DNA from: Ga0077536 sp035325705
GTDB lineage: Bacteria > Pseudomonadota > Gammaproteobacteria > Ga0077536
NCBI GenBank assembly: GCA_035325705.1
Contig: DAOKZI010000002.1
Location: forward strand, 62,001 to 126,000
Direction: 5' to 3'
DNA: 64,000 bases
Each line of letters starts with the position of its first letter. Position 1 is the first letter of the stretch. This document shows positions 8,344-16,698 of the stretch, piece after piece. Below the pieces are notes generated by a model that saw only the letters and a list, made by a program, of their open reading frames with translations, was not told the DNA's origin and did no database searches. The position numbers and the translations under genes are program-made.

Positions 8344-9045
8344 TCACCGGCGAGGCGGGATGCCCGGCGCTTCGTCCTGCACGAGGACGGTGTCGTCGCG
8401 CATCACGTCCGCGAGCAGATGACGGCTTTCGTCTCGCGCGTAGCGATGGCTCGCCATCGCTTCGGCGATCGCGAGATCGTCGTCGCGCCCGCGCTCGCGC
8501 AGGGCGTCCTGCACCCGCGTGCGCTCGTCGCGGCCGCGATTCTGGCTCAAGCGGAACTTGGCCTGCAGGAGATCGATCTCCAGCGTGAACGGCGCGATGG
8601 CCGGCAGCAGAGAGCGCACATAGTCCGCGGGCACTTCGTCGATCGTGAACGGATCGCCGTAGGGGGCTTCGTGGAGTGCGACCAGCTCCTGCAGATGCGC
8701 CATGATCGCGTCGGGATCCTCGATCGGTGTCGGTACGCCGTAGGCGTGGACGATCATGCAGTTGTAGGTCGGCAAGCCGGGGCGGAGATAGAAACGCGGT
8801 CTCACGTAGCTCATCGGTCCCTGGAACACCACCAGCATGCGCGTGCCGAACTGGCGCCAGATCGGATCGGCGCGCGGCGCATGCGCGACCAGCGTGCCGA
8901 GCGGCCCTTCGTTGCGATGGAGCACGAAGGGAATGTGCGTCGCATGCGGGCCGACCGAAGACACCAGCATGCCGACGCGCACCCGCTCGATCAGATCGTG
9001 CGCGGGCCCGGGTTCCTCTATTCTGAAATGCGGGTTCACGTACAT
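8344..9045 (-). CDS. FMN-binding, PaiB-family protein
   Basis: 233 aa. The ATG at 9045 is chosen because the PaiB-type N-terminus MYVNPHFRIEEP begins there and a strong GGAGGAG precedes it; the frame stays open upstream without similarity. Conserved family features are the split-barrel core with ATHIPFVLHRNEGPLGTLVAHAPRADPIWR and LPTYNCMIVHAYGVPTPIED. PaiB proteins bind FMN or heme-like ligands and in Bacillus repress sporulation and protease genes; in proteobacteria the role is poorly known. Divergent from yheS (160 nt apart), with which it may share a promoter region. Confidence 0.88.
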   Translation of the reverse strand: MYVNPHFRIEEPGPAHDLIERVRVGMLVSSVGPHATHIPFVLHRNEGPLGTLVAHAPRADPIWRQFGTRMLVVFQGPMSYVRPRFYLRPGLPTYNCMIVHAYGVPTPIEDPDAIMAHLQELVALHEAPYGDPFTIDEVPADYVRSLLPAIAPFTLEIDLLQAKFRLSQNRGRDERTRVQDALRERGRDDDLAIAEAMASHRYARDESRHLLADVMRDDTVLVQDEAPGIPPRR

Positions 9046-9205
9046 ACCGCTGCTCCTCCGACGAAAAACCATGCACCGAACGGCGCCACGAGGCTGCGTG
9101 AGCATAGCGCAGCCCGGGGATGGCGCGGCGCAGATCGGCGACTTTCTTGCGCACGCGGCCGCGCAGGCTGTAAACCCGCGGCGCCACTCTCTACACTGCG
9201 CGGCC

Positions 9206-11104
9206 ATGCTGTCTTTTCGCGATGTGAGCCTGCGGCGCGGCGGGCAGGTGTTGTTCTCGGGCGTCGATTTCACCGTGCACGCCGGCCAGAAGCTCGGGCT
9301 GACGGGCGCAAACGGATCGGGCAAGTCGAGTTTGTTCGCGCTCATCCGCGGCGAGCTGTCGCCCGACACCGGCGCGGTCGAGCTGCCGGCCGGGATCACG
9401 CTCGCGCACGTCGCGCAGGACACGCCGGCCGATCCGCGGCCCGCGCTGGCCTATGTGCTCGACGGCGATAGTGAGCTGCGCGCGCTGGAAGCCGCGATCG
9501 CGCGCGAGGAAGCGCGGGACGGCACGGCGCTCGGCGAGCTGCACCTGCGCATGGCCTCGATCGACGGCTATGCGGCACCGGCGCGCGCCGCGCGCCTGCT
9601 CGTCGGGCTCGGCTTCGCGCCGGGCGACGAAGAGAAGCCCGTCGCCTCTTTCTCCGGCGGCTGGCGCATGCGCCTGAATCTGGCGCGCGCGCTGATGTGC
9701 CGCTCGGATCTGCTGCTGCTCGACGAGCCCACCAATCATCTCGATCTCGACGCCGTCATCTGGCTCGAGCAGTGGCTCCTGTCCTATCCCGGCACGTTGA
9801 TCCTGATTTCCCACGATCGCGACTTTCTCGACCGCGTCGTCGGCATCATCGCCCACATCGAGCGCGGCGGCCTGCGTCTGTATACCGGCAACTACAGCGC
9901 CTTCGAACGCGCCCGCGCCGAACGGCTCGCGGGCCAGCAGGCGGCCTACGAGAAGCAGCAGCGCGAGATGGCCCATATGCACGCCTTCGTCGAGCGCTTT
10001 CGCTACAAGGCGAGCAAGGCGCGGCAGGCGCAGAGCCGGCTGAAGGCGCTCGAACGCCTCGAGCTGATCGCGCCGGCCCACGTCGACTCGCCGTTCAGCT
10101 TCGCCTTCCGGCCGCCGGTGAAGCTGCCGCAGCCGCTGCTCGCGCTCGACGGCGTCGCCGCCGGCTACGGCGAGCGCCGCGTGCTCGAGGATCTGCGCTT
10201 GACGATCGCTCCGGGCGATCGCATCGCCCTGCTCGGTGCGAACGGCGCCGGCAAGTCGACGCTGATCAAGCTGCTCGCCGGCGCGCTCGCCCCGCAGGCC
10301 GGCGAAGTGCGCGGCGCGAAGGATCTCGCCGTCGGCTATTTCGCGCAGCACCAGCTCGAGCAGCTCGACGCCGAGGCCACTGCCCTCGCGGAGCTGCAGC
10401 GCGCGGACCCGAAGGGCCGTGAGCAGGACCAGCGCAATTTCCTCGGCAGCTTCGCGTTCGACGGCGACATGCTCGCGCGGCCGGTCGGCAGCTTTTCGGG
10501 CGGCGAGAAAGCGCGGCTCGTGCTCGCGCTGCTGATGCACGCGCGGCCCAACCTGCTGCTCCTCGACGAGCCGACCAATCATCTGGATCTCGAGATGCGT
10601 CACGCGCTGACGCTCGCGCTGCAGGACTACGCCGGCGCGCTGATCGTCGTCGCGCACGATCGCCACCTGCTGCGCACGACGGCCGATCGGCTGCTGCTCG
10701 TCGACGGCGGCAAGCTCACGCCCTGGGACGGCGATCTCGATGACTACGCGCGCTGGCTCGCCGCCGGCCGTCGCGATCCGGGCGCGAGCGCAGCCGCGGC
10801 GACGCCCGAGCGGGCCAGCGAAAAGCAGCGGCGCCAGCAGAGCGCGCAGATCCGCACGCAGCTCAAGCCGCTGCGCGAGGCCTTGAGGCAGGCGGAAGCC
10901 GCGCTGGCCGACATCCAAGGGCGGCGCGCGAGGCTCGCCGGCCGACTGGCGGATCCGGCGCTCTACGAAGCGGCAAAAAAGGACGAGTTGCAGCGCGTGC
11001 TCGGCGACGAGGCGCGACTCGAGCAGGCGCAGGCCGCCGCGGAGGCCGCCTGGCTCGAGCACGCCGCTGCGCTCGAGCAGGCGGAACGCGACGCCGCGTC
11101 GTGA
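9206..11104 (+). CDS. yheS: ABC-F ATPase YheS, ribosome-associated
   Basis: 632 aa (E. coli YheS is 637). The ATG at 9206 begins MLSFRDVSLRRGGQVLFSGV, matching the family start. Two ATP-binding domains: Walker A GANGSGKSS (~34-42) and GANGAGKST; signature FSGGWRMRLNLARALMCRSD and FSGGEKARLVLALL; Walker B LLLLDEPTNHLDLD twice. The interdomain linker (KASKARQAQSRLKALERLELIAP type) and a charged coiled-coil C-terminus (~540-632) are as in YheS. No membrane segments. ABC-F proteins bind the ribosomal E site and relieve stalled translation. High confidence from the near-identical motif order throughout. Confidence 0.96.
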   Translation: MLSFRDVSLRRGGQVLFSGVDFTVHAGQKLGLTGANGSGKSSLFALIRGELSPDTGAVELPAGITLAHVAQDTPADPRPALAYVLDGDSELRALEAAIAREEARDGTALGELHLRMASIDGYAAPARAARLLVGLGFAPGDEEKPVASFSGGWRMRLNLARALMCRSDLLLLDEPTNHLDLDAVIWLEQWLLSYPGTLILISHDRDFLDRVVGIIAHIERGGLRLYTGNYSAFERARAERLAGQQAAYEKQQREMAHMHAFVERFRYKASKARQAQSRLKALERLELIAPAHVDSPFSFAFRPPVKLPQPLLALDGVAAGYGERRVLEDLRLTIAPGDRIALLGANGAGKSTLIKLLAGALAPQAGEVRGAKDLAVGYFAQHQLEQLDAEATALAELQRADPKGREQDQRNFLGSFAFDGDMLARPVGSFSGGEKARLVLALLMHARPNLLLLDEPTNHLDLEMRHALTLALQDYAGALIVVAHDRHLLRTTADRLLLVDGGKLTPWDGDLDDYARWLAAGRRDPGASAAAATPERASEKQRRQQSAQIRTQLKPLREALRQAEAALADIQGRRARLAGRLADPALYEAAKKDELQRVLGDEARLEQAQAAAEAAWLEHAAALEQAERDAAS

Positions 11105-11113
11105 CGCGCTTGC

Positions 11114-11147
11114 GACCGCGTTCGCGCCGGCACGCGAGCGAGCGGTC
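11114..11147. terminator. Hairpin between convergent genes
   Basis: Between yheS and the convergent histidine kinase gene, GACCGC (11114-11119) pairs with GCGGTC (11142-11147) and the inner TTCGCG/CGCGAG arms extend the stem with small mismatches. There is no T tract, so this may be a shared transcription end or simply GC-rich structure. Confidence 0.35.
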
Positions 11148-12467
11148 TCAGGTCTGCGCGTCGGCCTCGAGCGGCAGCTCGACGCCGACGGCGAGCCCGC
11201 CTAGCGCGGCGTCGCGCGCGAAGTCCAGCCGGCCGCCGTAGGCCGCGACGATGTCGGCGACGATGCCGAGACCGAGGCCGTGGCCCGTGCGGGTCTCGTC
11301 GAGCCGCGCGCCGCGCGCGAGCGCGAGGGCCACCGACTCGTCCGCGATGCCGGGCCCGTCGTCGGCGACCAGGATGCGCAGCGCCGCGTCGGAGGCGATT
11401 TCCACGCGCACGCGGCGCGTCGCCCATTTGCAGGCATTGTCGAGCAGATTGCCGAGCAGCTCGTGCAGATCTTCGCGATCGCCGTAAGCGGCGATCTGCC
11501 CGCGACGCAGGACCTCGATCTGCCGGTCGCGGTGGAGCTGGCGCATCGTCGCGCAGAGATCGTCGAGATCTTCGTCGAAACGGAAGCGCGCGGCGTTGAT
11601 GCCGGCACCGGCGAGACGCGCGCGGCGCAGCTCGCGCTCGACGAGCGCGCCGATCCGCGCCGTCTGCTCGCGCGCGTCGCGCACCTGCTCGCCCGCGGGG
11701 AGCTGCGCGAGATCGTCGCCGAGGATCTGCAGCGGGGTTTTCAGCGCGTGCGCGAGATCGCCGAGCGCATGGCGCGAATGCGCGAGCCGCCGCGTGAGCG
11801 TCGCGAGCAGCCGGTTCACCTCGCGCACCAGCGGCAGGATTTCGCCCGGCACCTGCTCGTTCAGCCGCGCGGCGCTGCCGTTTTCCAAGGCCTGCAGCGC
11901 CGCGCGCACGCGCGCCAGCGGCCGCAGCGACACGCGCAGCACGAGATGCTGGGCGAGCGCGAGCGCGACGATCAGCGCCGCCGTGTAGCCCAGCATCAGC
12001 GCGGTGAGCCGCTGTCGATAGGTCTCGACGGATCCGAGATCGGCCGCAACCGCGATCTCGACCCGCCGTTCCTGCTTGACGTAGGCTGCGCTGCGCAGGA
12101 GCAGCGGCTGTCCCTGCGGGCCGCTACGCTGCGTGAAGACGACGCGCCCGACCGCCGGCGGCGCGAAGGCGAGGCTCTCGTCCCACAGCGAACGCGACAC
12201 GAATTCCTGGCCGCCCACGCGCACGATGAAATAGTGACCGGAAAACGGCGTGTCGTACTCCGGCGCGATGCGGCCCAGGACGGGGCGCCCTTCGGCGTCG
12301 ACTTCGAGCACTGCGAGCAGCGCGGCCGCCGCATCGTCGAGCTGCGCCGCGACGAGGTCGCGCGCCAGCGCATCGAGCAGGCGATTGCCCGCGAACCACA
12401 GCACCAGCGAGAAGCCGAGCAGGCACACGCCGAGCGCGGCGTACAGACGGCCGCGCAGCGTGCTCAT
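11148..12467 (-). CDS. Sensor histidine kinase, PhoQ-like
   Basis: 439 aa. Architecture: N-terminal transmembrane helix (~10-30), a periplasmic sensor region of ~130 residues, second helix (~165-185), HAMP (RPLARVRAALQALENGSAAR), dimerisation helix with the phosphorylated His in LGDLAHALKTPLQIL, and an ATPase domain with N box NLLDNACKWA, G1 VADDGPGI and G2 GHGLGLGI. The DLAHALKTPL form of the H box is the one seen in PhoQ-type kinases. Start ATG overlaps the regulator's stop (ATGA), so the two are translationally coupled. Two PepSY proteins precede the pair in the operon and may modulate or be sensed by it. The ligand is unknown. Confidence 0.92.
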   Translation of the reverse strand: MSTLRGRLYAALGVCLLGFSLVLWFAGNRLLDALARDLVAAQLDDAAAALLAVLEVDAEGRPVLGRIAPEYDTPFSGHYFIVRVGGQEFVSRSLWDESLAFAPPAVGRVVFTQRSGPQGQPLLLRSAAYVKQERRVEIAVAADLGSVETYRQRLTALMLGYTAALIVALALAQHLVLRVSLRPLARVRAALQALENGSAARLNEQVPGEILPLVREVNRLLATLTRRLAHSRHALGDLAHALKTPLQILGDDLAQLPAGEQVRDAREQTARIGALVERELRRARLAGAGINAARFRFDEDLDDLCATMRQLHRDRQIEVLRRGQIAAYGDREDLHELLGNLLDNACKWATRRVRVEIASDAALRILVADDGPGIADESVALALARGARLDETRTGHGLGLGIVADIVAAYGGRLDFARDAALGGLAVGVELPLEADAQT

Positions 12468-13132
12468 CGCGCGGCCGGCACGAAGACATAGCCGTGACCG
12501 CGCCGCGTCGCGATCCGCGCCTCACCGATGCGCTCGCGCAGACGGCGCACGTAGACCTCGATCAGATTGCTGTCGCGATCGAAGTCCTGATCGTAGACGT
12601 GCTCGGTGAGAAAGCTCTTCGACAGCACCTTGTCGGGGTTCAGCATGAAGCAGCGCAGGAGGCGAAACTCGGTCGCGGTCAGCGACTGCGGGGCAGCGCC
12701 GGCGACGCTGACCGTGCGCTGGTCTTCGTCGAGCACGAGATCGCCGACCGTGAGCTGCGGCGCGGCCTCGCCGTGCGCGCGGCGCAGGATCGCCTGCAGG
12801 CGCGCGATCAGCTCTTCGACATGAAAGGGCTTGCCGAGATAGTCGTCGGCACCGGCCTTGAGGCCGACCACACGCTCCTGCCAGCCGTCGCGGGCGGTGA
12901 GGATGAGGACCGGCGCCCGCATGCCCTGCGCGCGCCAGTGCGCGAGGACTTCGAGCCCCGGCCGCCCCGGCAGGCCGAGATCGAGGACGATGAGGTCATA
13001 GTCGACTTCGAGGCCCTGGAACTCGGCGTCGATGCCGTCGCTCGCGACGTCGACGGCATAGCCCTGCGCGCTGAGCTGCTCGCGTAGCCGCGCGGCGAGC
13101 CGCGGTTCGTCCTCGACCAGCAGCAGGCGCAC
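12464..13132 (-). CDS. OmpR/PhoP-family response regulator
   Basis: 222 aa, GTG start at 13132 that overlaps the stop of the upstream PepSY gene (TAGTG). Receiver domain with VEDE, phospho-acceptor D51 in IVLDLGLPG, and K of GKPF at ~101; winged-helix DNA-binding domain with TATEFRLLRCFMLNPDKVLSK, the recognition helix near DRDSNLIEVYVRRLRERIG and the wing RGHGYVF. Closest in style to PhoP. Operon order PepSY-PepSY-regulator-kinase is a known arrangement in proteobacteria with PhoPQ-like or metal/envelope-stress systems. Confidence 0.93.
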   Translation of the reverse strand: MRLLLVEDEPRLAARLREQLSAQGYAVDVASDGIDAEFQGLEVDYDLIVLDLGLPGRPGLEVLAHWRAQGMRAPVLILTARDGWQERVVGLKAGADDYLGKPFHVEELIARLQAILRRAHGEAAPQLTVGDLVLDEDQRTVSVAGAAPQSLTATEFRLLRCFMLNPDKVLSKSFLTEHVYDQDFDRDSNLIEVYVRRLRERIGEARIATRRGHGYVFVPAAR

Positions 13133-13440
13133 TAACGTTCTCGTTCGAAGCCGAGTCGCCGGCCGTTGCCCGCGTCGTATTCGAATTCGTAGACGTGACC
13201 GTCGTCGCCGAGCAGCTCGATCTCGTAGATGTAGCGGCCGCCGTCGTTGCGCTCGAGCTCGGTCTCGATCACGCGGCCCGGCCAGCGGGCATTGATCTCG
13301 ACGACGATGTCACCGAGTGGGACGATCTTGCCTTCGCGTTTCAGGCGACGCGCCGCGTCCTGTCCGATGTCGGTGGCCAACGCCGCAGCGGCCAGACTCA
13401 GCAGTCCGCAGACGATCACACCACGCAGATACTTCGTCAT
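13132..13440 (-). CDS. PepSY-domain periplasmic protein (second of pair)
   Basis: 102 aa. Signal peptide at the N-terminus (MTKYLRGVIVCGLLSLAAAALAT). The mature part is a single PepSY-type domain: AARRLKREGKIVPLGDIVVEINARWPGRVIETELERNDGGRYIYEIELLG...HVYEFEYDAGNGRRLGFERE, with the conserved 'YEIELL' and 'EYDAGNG' strands. PepSY domains are thought to inhibit proteases or act as ligand-binding modules beside two-component systems. Its stop overlaps the regulator's GTG start. It is similar to the upstream PepSY protein, indicating an old duplication. Confidence 0.9.
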   Translation of the reverse strand: MTKYLRGVIVCGLLSLAAAALATDIGQDAARRLKREGKIVPLGDIVVEINARWPGRVIETELERNDGGRYIYEIELLGDDGHVYEFEYDAGNGRRLGFERER

Positions 13441-13468
13441 GTGACCGTCCGCGGGCCGCCGTGCGCGC

Positions 13469-13783
13469 TCAGTCGTCCTGCTGCTGACCGATCACTTCAC
13501 CGGTCTTCGCATCGAGCTCGAGATCCCATTCCTGGAACTGGGCATCCCGCACTTCGACTTCGTAGACGAGGCGACCGAAATCACGGTCGAGCTCGAGATC
13601 GGTGATCTCGCCAGGACGCGCCGCGTTGACCAGTTCGACGATCTTCGCCTGCGGCAACACTTCACCTGCGGCGCGCAGCTTTTCGGCCTGCGAATAACCG
13701 ATTTCAGCGACGGCCGGCGCCGACAAGCCCAGCGCGGCTGCGGCCAGAACGAGGCGATTGAGGATGGGGGTGTGGAATTTCAT
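13469..13783 (-). CDS. PepSY-domain periplasmic protein (first of pair)
   Basis: 104 aa. ATG at 13783 is preceded by AAGGAG six bases upstream; a signal peptide ends at APAVA (residue ~26). PepSY core: YSQAEKLRAAGEVLPQAKIVELVNAARPGEITDLELDRDFGRLVYEVEVRD and ELDAKTGEVIGQQQDD. First gene of a four-gene operon with a second PepSY protein, an OmpR-type regulator and a PhoQ-like kinase, so probably autoregulated together with them. Its promoter must lie in 13784-13892, since a strong terminator stands just upstream. Confidence 0.9.
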   Translation of the reverse strand: MKFHTPILNRLVLAAAALGLSAPAVAEIGYSQAEKLRAAGEVLPQAKIVELVNAARPGEITDLELDRDFGRLVYEVEVRDAQFQEWDLELDAKTGEVIGQQQDD

Positions 13784-13892
13784 GACGTACTCCTTGTGAC
13801 TGTTCATCGTTGCTGCCGGCGCCTCGACGCAGGGTCTTCGGCTTCCGGCTTGACGAGCAGTGTGCGGGAGCATGCCTTAAAGCAAACTGAAA

Positions 13893-13919
13893 GCGCGCCG
13901 CGGTTTGACCGCGGCGCGC
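13893..13919 (-). terminator. Strong rho-independent terminator behind the hydrolase gene
   Basis: A perfect 12-bp stem, GCGCGCCGCGGT (13893-13904) with ACCGCGGCGCGC (13908-13919), loop of three. Read on the minus strand it follows the hydrolase stop by about 6 nt and is followed by TTTCAGTTTGC. It separates the ligase/hydrolase transcript from the PepSY two-component operon. Confidence 0.75.
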
Positions 13920-13925
13920 GCTTCG

Positions 13926-14819
13926 TCACAGATACTTGACGAAGAAGTCGCGCGCGGCGGCGCTGGTCTCGGCAAATTTCTCGATGTAGGCGGCGTAGTG
14001 ATCGGCCTTGATCACCAAGAGCTCCTTCGGCCCCTGCACCTTGTCGTAGCAGGCGAGCGCGATGTCGGTCGGCGTCGTGGTGTCGTAGTCGGACACGATC
14101 ATCAGCAGCGGCGTCGGGCTGATGTATTCCATGTAGCCCATCACGTCGTACTCCATCATGTACTCGATCGAGCGCAGCGTGACCCGGTTCTCCCAAGCGC
14201 AGTTCGGATCCGAGTCGACGAAATGATGGATGAAGTTGTAGGTCGCCGTGCCGGGAAACACGTGCGGCTCGCTCGGATCCAGCGAGCACATCTTCATGTA
14301 GGCCGAAGGCTCGCCCTTCAGGCGCCGCAGGCGATCCTCGTCGAGCATCTTGCGGAAGGCCTCGACGCCCGTGATCGGCAGAAACTGCTGGAGGTTGTGA
14401 TGCCCGCGCATGAACGGCACCTGGCTGACCACGGCCTTCACGCGCCGGTCGATCGCGGCCACCGCGCACACCGTGCCGCCCGTATAGCTCGTGCCCCAGA
14501 TGCCGATGCGAGCCGGATCGACCTCGGGCAAAGTCTGCGCATAGGTGATCGCGGTGCGATAGTCGCGCCGCTGCCAGCTCGGATCGATTTCCGAGCGCGG
14601 CTCGCCGCCGGATGCACCGAGACAGCGATTGTCGTACACGAGCACCGCGAGGCCGGCGCCCGCGAAGGCTTCGGCGAACTTGTCGAGCGTCATCTCCTTC
14701 ACGCCGGAGAAGCCGTGCGCCATCACCACGCAGGCGAAAGGCCCCTTGCCCTGATCGGGCGTATAGAACCAGCCGCGCAGCGTGACGCCGTCGGCATTGA
14801 ATGCGATGTCTCTTCTCAT
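13926..14819 (-). CDS. Alpha/beta hydrolase
   Basis: 297 aa. Alpha/beta-hydrolase fold: oxyanion strand VVMAHGFSGVKE, nucleophile elbow GTSYTGG (Ser at ~124), acidic residue in VSDYDTTTP (~247), catalytic His in KADHYAAY (~276). Lacks a signal peptide. The N-terminal pattern GVTLRGWFYTPDQGKGPFACVVMAHG is typical of the dienelactone-hydrolase/acetyl-xylan-esterase-like group often annotated simply as hydrolase or xaa-Pro-type peptidase. Lies 39 nt downstream of an acyl-CoA ligase gene in the same direction, so it may hydrolyse an ester or thioester in that pathway. Confidence 0.87.
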   Translation of the reverse strand: MRRDIAFNADGVTLRGWFYTPDQGKGPFACVVMAHGFSGVKEMTLDKFAEAFAGAGLAVLVYDNRCLGASGGEPRSEIDPSWQRRDYRTAITYAQTLPEVDPARIGIWGTSYTGGTVCAVAAIDRRVKAVVSQVPFMRGHHNLQQFLPITGVEAFRKMLDEDRLRRLKGEPSAYMKMCSLDPSEPHVFPGTATYNFIHHFVDSDPNCAWENRVTLRSIEYMMEYDVMGYMEYISPTPLLMIVSDYDTTTPTDIALACYDKVQGPKELLVIKADHYAAYIEKFAETSAAARDFFVKYL

Positions 14820-14858
14820 CCTTACCTCCCTCTTGCCGTTCTTCGTTCATGCACCGGC

Positions 14859-16433
14859 TCAGCCGCCGGCGGCGATCTCCTGGGCCATCGCGCGCAGCTT
14901 CGCGCGCTGGATCTTCGTGCCGTTCGCGCTCGCGGTGGTCGGGAACTCCGTGACGGCGACGAAGCGCCGCGGCAGCTTGTAGCCCGCGAGCCGCGTGCGA
15001 CACCACTCGCGCAGGCCGTTTTCATCGACACCGGCGCCGGCCGTCGGCACCACGAAGGCGACCGCCGCGGGCTCGCGCCCGAAGTTCACGCCGACGACCT
15101 GCGCGCCCTGCACGGCCGGATGCTCCTCGAGCACGGCCTCGATTTCCTGCGGGCTCGTCAGGAAGCCGCCGAGACGCAGCACATCGCCGATGCGCGTGAC
15201 GTAGCAGAAGCGCCGCGGACCGTCGAGATAGCCGAGATCCCCGGTGCGGAACCAGCCGTCGTGGAAAGCCTCGCGCGTCGCCTCCGGGTTGCCGTAGTAC
15301 TCGCGCAGCAGGCTCGGTCCTTTCAATTCGATTTCACCGTGCGCGCCGGGCGGCAGCTCGGCGCCGGTGTCCGGATCGCAGATGCGCACCTCGGCCTGCG
15401 GCGATACCAGCACGCCGCCGCCCTTCGCGCGCTCGGGCGCCGGCAGCGTCGCCGGCTGCAGCGCATAGAGCGCATGCACCTCGCTCATGCCGTAGAGACC
15501 GCAGGCCAGCACGCCGCGCGCTTCGGCGCGCGTGACGATGTCGTCCAGCGCCGGATTGAACTTCGCATAGCCGTAGAACTTCAGCGCGGGGAAGGGCTGC
15601 GCCTCCGCGCTTGCCGCGAGCAGGCGATCGAGCATGTCGTCACCGCCGTTCGCATGCGTGATCGCTTCCTCGCGCATCACGCGCGCACACTCCTCGGCCT
15701 CGAACAGCGGCAGCACGTGCATCGGCGCACCGCCGGCCAGTGCGCCCAGCGCCTGCGTGAAACCGAACACGCCGCACAGCGGCAGCACCTGCAGCACGCG
15801 CGCGCCGGGCGCGTCGAGACCGAAGCCGCGTGCGACGTCGCGCGCATGATGCACGACGCCGGCCTGGGCATGACAGACGAACTTCGGCGCCTTGGTCGTG
15901 CCCGAGGTCGTGAAGATCACGCAGCGCGCCTCGGCGTCCGCCGCGGGCGCGGTGTCTTCCGGGGCATCGCGCAGCCGCGCATACGGCGTGACGCGCTTGC
16001 CGGGCAGCTCGAAGGCGGCTTCCTCCCCTTCGCCGTAGACGACGACCTCGGCGAGCGCCGTGAGCGCCGCCGGCTGCACCTCGCCCAGGATGCCGCGGAA
16101 GTCGATGCCCTTGAAGCCCGGCCACAGCACCAGCGCGCGACAGCCCGCGCGGCCGAGGATGTCTTCGACTTCGTGGGCGCGGAAGCGCGTATTGACCGAC
16201 ACCGCGATCGCGCCGAGACGCGCGCAGGCAAAAAAGCATTCGAGCCAAGCGGGCACGTTGGGCAGCCACAGCGCCACGCGATCCCCGGGCCCGACGCCGA
16301 GATCGCGCAGGCCGCGCGCGATCCGCCGGCTCGCCGCCACCAGCTCCCCGGCCGTGGCCGTCGTCGCGCCATAGGCCATCGCCACGCGCGTCTGCGGCAA
16401 TGCATCGAGGAAATCGGTCAGACTGTCGGCCAC
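14859..16433 (-). CDS. AMP-dependent acyl-CoA ligase
   Basis: 524 aa. ANL superfamily: P-loop-like motif FTTSGTTKAPK (~176-186), A5-like YGMSEVHALY, A7/A8 WFRTGDLGYLDGPRRFCYVTRIGDVLRLGG, and the C-terminal GTKIQRAKLR with the lysine used in adenylation. The domain order and length fit long/medium-chain or aromatic acyl-CoA ligases of about 520 aa. The 'A8' loop has RIGDVLRLGGF rather than the common GRxKD, a divergent form seen in some uncharacterised members. Co-oriented with the downstream hydrolase. Substrate unknown; a carboxylic acid from a catabolic route is likely. Confidence 0.9.
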   Translation of the reverse strand: MADSLTDFLDALPQTRVAMAYGATTATAGELVAASRRIARGLRDLGVGPGDRVALWLPNVPAWLECFFACARLGAIAVSVNTRFRAHEVEDILGRAGCRALVLWPGFKGIDFRGILGEVQPAALTALAEVVVYGEGEEAAFELPGKRVTPYARLRDAPEDTAPAADAEARCVIFTTSGTTKAPKFVCHAQAGVVHHARDVARGFGLDAPGARVLQVLPLCGVFGFTQALGALAGGAPMHVLPLFEAEECARVMREEAITHANGGDDMLDRLLAASAEAQPFPALKFYGYAKFNPALDDIVTRAEARGVLACGLYGMSEVHALYALQPATLPAPERAKGGGVLVSPQAEVRICDPDTGAELPPGAHGEIELKGPSLLREYYGNPEATREAFHDGWFRTGDLGYLDGPRRFCYVTRIGDVLRLGGFLTSPQEIEAVLEEHPAVQGAQVVGVNFGREPAAVAFVVPTAGAGVDENGLREWCRTRLAGYKLPRRFVAVTEFPTTASANGTKIQRAKLRAMAQEIAAGG

Positions 16434-16521
16434 GGCATCCCCCGGCGTCGATGTCTCCGGACTCTACCAGCCCGGGGTGCCATTTTGAACGGGACGTGGC
16501 GGTGCTTCGGCGGCGACGAAG

Positions 16522-16656
16522 AATGGCCACAGAGAACACCGAGAACACAGAGAAAGACGAAGTGGCATGGCACCACAGACGCCGCCGAGCAGGTCCTGCT
16601 CGCCAGTGTCGCCGATAGGCCTTTTCTCATCCCCTCGGTGTTCTCTGTGGCAATCA
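16522..16656. repeat. Intergenic inverted-repeat element (CACAGAGAACAC family)
   Basis: In the 265-nt divergent gap, GGCCACAGAGAACACCGAGA (from 16524) faces CTCGGTGTTCTCTGTGGCAA (16635-16653), giving an element of about 130 nt with ~17-bp inverted ends. Partial copies of the same ends occur at 8287-8312 and 18166-18186, and a weak one at 22675-22695. Confidence 0.6.
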
Positions 16657-16698
16657 CTGCATCAGGATGCAAATAGGACCTCGGGGTAAAGTGAAGGC

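Noticed and set aside
9191..11062. A long minus-strand frame opposite yheS
   Set aside because: Mirror of the yheS coding frame; no family motifs, composition typical of antisense of GC-rich genes.
13905..16676. A long plus-strand open frame opposite the hydrolase and acyl-CoA ligase genes
   Set aside because: No recognisable motif; minus-strand genes in the same stretch have complete motif sets and good starts.
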